64,000 nucleotides of DNA from Aphrophora alni. Its lineage: Eukaryota; Arthropoda; Insecta; Hemiptera; Aphrophoridae. The stretch covers positions 100,645,340-100,709,339 of the forward strand of contig OY740772.1 in the NCBI GenBank assembly GCA_963513935.1, in the 5' to 3' direction. Positions 61,453 through 64,000 of the stretch are shown here, one piece after another; within the stretch, counting starts at the first letter, position 1; every line of letters begins with the position of its first letter. Below the pieces are notes generated by a model. That model saw only the letters and a list, made by a program, of their open reading frames with translations. It did no database searches and was not told the DNA's origin. The position numbers were made by a program, and so were the translations under genes.

Positions 61453-64000
61453 GTAAAATATTTTTGATCTTTTTTAAAAAAACTTTAAAACGCAATTACT
61501 CGTAAACCCTTTCATTTTTCAAAATGTTTCTTACAGGGTTTACTCTACATTCAATTCTGCATCTTATGTTGTACATATAATTCATGTTGTTAAATGTTGA
61601 AAATTTTTACAAAAAAATCGATAAAAATGAAAAAATATTTAAAATTTTGAAATTTCAATAGCACTCCTCGAATCCAAATTTAATTCTGCTTCTATTAAGC
61701 TATAAAAACAATCAAAATTCAAAAACTCACTTTTTTGCCTAAAAAAACTGCAAGGGGGTACCTTACCATTTTGCAAAGTTTGAAAATTGCCTGTTTTCTC
61801 GCATTAATTACTCAGAAACTATAAGAGATATATTCGTTTTGAAAAAACCACAGTAAAATTTGAACTTTTTCCTTTTATCATGTAAATGTTCATATCTTTG
61901 GGATAAATTGTTAAGGAGCTACAGGCGTTTTAAAAAGGTATTACAAGCGGTGAATCGTGAAATGTTAATATCTGATATTTTTATTGACATATCAATATTA
62001 ATAACTCCTAAACCATTTGAGATGTCAAAGTGATTTTTTCAGGGTTTATTTTCCTTTCCATTCTGCATCTTCTGATACCAATATCATTGGTGTAAAATAT
62101 TTTTGATCTTTTTTGAAAAAACTTTAAAACGCAATTACTCGTAAACCCTTTCATTTTTCAAAATGTTTCTTACAGGGTTTACTCTACATTCAATTCTGCA
62201 TCTTATAGTGTACATATAATTCATGTTGTTAAATGTTGAAATTTTTACAAAAAAATCGATAAAAATGAAAAAAATATTAAAAATTTTGAAATTTCAATAG
62301 CACTCCTCGAATCCAAATTTAATTCTGCTTCTATTAAGCTATAAAAACAATCAAAATTCAAAAACTCACTTTTTTGCCTAAAAAAACTGCAAGGGGGGTA
62401 CCTTACCATTTTGCAAAGTTTGAAAATTGCCTGTTTTCTCGCATTAATTACTCAGAAACTATAAGAGATATATTCGTTTTGAAAAAACCACAGTAAAATT
62501 TGAACTTTTTTTCTTTTATCATGTAAATGTTCATATCTTTGGGATAAATAGTTAAGGAGCTACAGGCGTTTTAAAAAGGTATTGCAAGCGGTGAAACGTG
62601 AAATGTTAAAATCTGATATTTTATTGACATATCAATTGTAATAACTCGTAAACCATTTGAGATGTCAAAGTGATTTTTTCAGGGTTTATTTTCCTTTCCT
62701 TTCTGCATCTTCTGATACCCATATCATTGGTGTAAAATATATTTGATCTTTTTTGAAAAAATTTTAAAACGCAATTACTCGTAAACCCTTTCATTTTTCA
62801 AAATGTTTCTTACAGGGTTTACTCTAAATTCAATTCTGCATCTTATGGTGTACATATAATTCATGTTGTTAAATGTTGAAAATTTTTACAAAAAAATCGA
62901 TAAAAATGAAAAAATATTTAAAATTTTGAAATTTCAATAGCACTCCTCGAATCCAAATTTAATTCTGCTTCTATTAAGCTATAAAAACAATCAAAATTCA
63001 AAAACTCACTTTTTTGCCTAAAAAAACTGCAAGGGGGTACCTTACCATTTTGCAAAGTTTGAAAATTGCCTGTTTTCTCGCATTAATTACTCAGAAACTA
63101 TAAGAGATATATTCGTTTTGAAAAAACCACAGTAAAATTTGAACTTTTTTTCTTTTATCATGTAAATGTTCATATCTTTGGGATAAATAGTTAAGGAGCT
63201 ACAGGCGTTTTAAAAAGGTATTGCAAGCGGTGAAACGTGAAATGTTAAAATCTGATATTTTATTGACATATCAATTGTAATAACTCGTAAACCATTTGAG
63301 ATGTCAAAGTGATTTTTTCAGGGTTTATTTTCCTTTCCTTTCTGCATCTTCTGATACCCATATCATTGGTGTAAAATATATTTGATCTTTTTTGAAAAAA
63401 TTTTAAAACGCAATTACTCGTAAACCCTTTCATTTTTCAAAATGTTTCTTACAGGGTTTACTCTACATTCAATTCTGCATCTTATGGTGTACATATAATT
63501 CATGTTGTTAAATGTTGAAAATTTTTACAAAAAATCGATAAAAATGAAAAAAATATTTAAAATTTTGAAATTTCAATAGCACTCCTCGTATCCAAATTTA
63601 ATTCTGCTTCTATTAAGCTATAAAAACAATCAAAATTCAAAAACTCACTTTTTTGCCTAAAAAAACTGCAAGGGGGGTCCTACCATTTTGCAAAGTTTGA
63701 AAATTGCCTGTTTTCTCGCATTAATTACTCAGAAACTATAAGAGATATATTCGTTTTAAAAAAACCACAGTAAAATTTAAACTTTTTTCTTTTATCATGT
63801 AAATGTTCATATCTTTGGGATAAATAGTTAAGGAGCTACAGGCGTTTTAAAAAGGTATTGCAAGCGGTGAAACGTGAAATGTTAAAATCTGATATTTTTA
63901 TTGACATATCAATTGTAATAACTCGTAAACCATTTGAGATGTCAAATTGATTTTTTCAGGGTTTATTTTCCTTTCCATTCTGCATCTTCTGATACCCATA
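61453..64000 (+). repeat. Partial repeat of the 92-96 block (monomers 97-100), truncated by the window edge
   Basis: Monomers start at 61453, 62092, 62732 and 63371. Copies 97, 98 and the front of 99 follow 92, 93 and 94. Copy 99 then switches to the back half of a type-1 monomer such as 95, and copy 100 resembles 96 in its front half, so one monomer length has been dropped relative to 92-96. Copy 100 ends at 64000 after 630 bp, about 8-10 bp short of a full monomer, showing that the array continues. Confidence 0.85.

Larger units (their letters stand above)
1..64000 (+). repeat. Satellite DNA array, ~640-bp monomer, 100 copies
   Basis: The window is one head-to-tail array. Starting each copy at gtaaaatat (gtataatat in copies 1-4) gives 99 complete monomers of 636-652 bp plus a truncated hundredth at 63371-64000. 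Most are 638-641 bp; the 649-652-bp copies carry an expanded G tract. No copy is inverted and no foreign insert interrupts the array. In order, each monomer holds an AT-rich start, an 85-bp module (A), phased A/T tracts, a 12-bp palindrome, a short G tract at about +303, a unique middle part, and a second 85-bp module (B) related to A. Hand count over 540 bp of one copy gives 26% G+C. Size and structure fit eukaryotic heterochromatic satellite; whether it is centromeric cannot be told from sequence. Both ends run out of the window. I do not recognise the family. Confidence 0.97.

Noticed and set aside
1..64000. CRISPR array or bacterial repeat cluster
   Set aside because: The repeat is 640 bp with no short repeat/unique spacer alternation and no cas-like gene; the whole period is repetitive.
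1..64000. Transposon tandem array (terminal inverted repeats, target-site duplications or transposase)
   Set aside because: No transposase-like frame, terminal inverted repeat or target duplication was seen; the only inverted repeats are 6-12 bp.

Overview
The whole 64-kb window is one uninterrupted tandem (satellite) DNA array. I count 100 head-to-tail monomers of about 640 bp, all in the same orientation: 99 complete copies of 636-652 bp and a last copy cut off by the window edge after 630 bp. Placing the monomer boundary at the short motif gtaaaatat (gtataatat in the first four copies), copies begin at 1, 641, 1280, 1920, 2559 and so on to 63371. Both window edges lie inside the array, so its true size is larger than 64 kb. 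I found no protein-coding gene, RNA gene, transposon, CRISPR array or unique spacer.

The sequence is very AT-rich: about 26% G+C by hand count over most of one monomer. It still has about ten CpG per monomer, close to the number its base composition predicts. This, the array size and the higher-order structure fit heterochromatic (centromeric, pericentromeric, sex- or B-chromosome) satellite of a eukaryote with little germline CpG methylation, for example an invertebrate. I do not recognise the family and cannot name the organism.

Layout. 1-2558: a divergent dimer present twice. 2559-16636: heterogeneous single monomers and small duplications, including two copies with an expanded G tract. 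16637-24306: a 6-monomer, 3835-bp block present twice. 25584-31983: a 5-monomer, 3200-bp block present twice. 31984-35181: linker monomers. 35182-53785: a 13-monomer block of 8338 bp followed by a second version of 16 monomers (10266 bp) that carries an internal 3-monomer gain; a three-monomer higher-order unit of about 1.93 kb underlies this region. 53786-64000: a mosaic, including an approximate 3196-bp duplication.

The most informative observations are these. (i) The monomer is itself built from an old internal duplication: two 85-bp modules align without gaps at 65/85 positions. (ii) Variant markers are layered along the window, as if the array had been renewed by successive local amplifications. 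(iii) Several monomers are front/back hybrids whose junctions fall in the middle of the monomer, around the G tract. (iv) G-tract expansions of 12-15 G with the same TGG interruption occur on two different monomer backgrounds. I see no encoded biological system here; the interest is in the architecture and turnover of the satellite. All monomer calls and comparisons were made by eye, so very small differences may have been missed.
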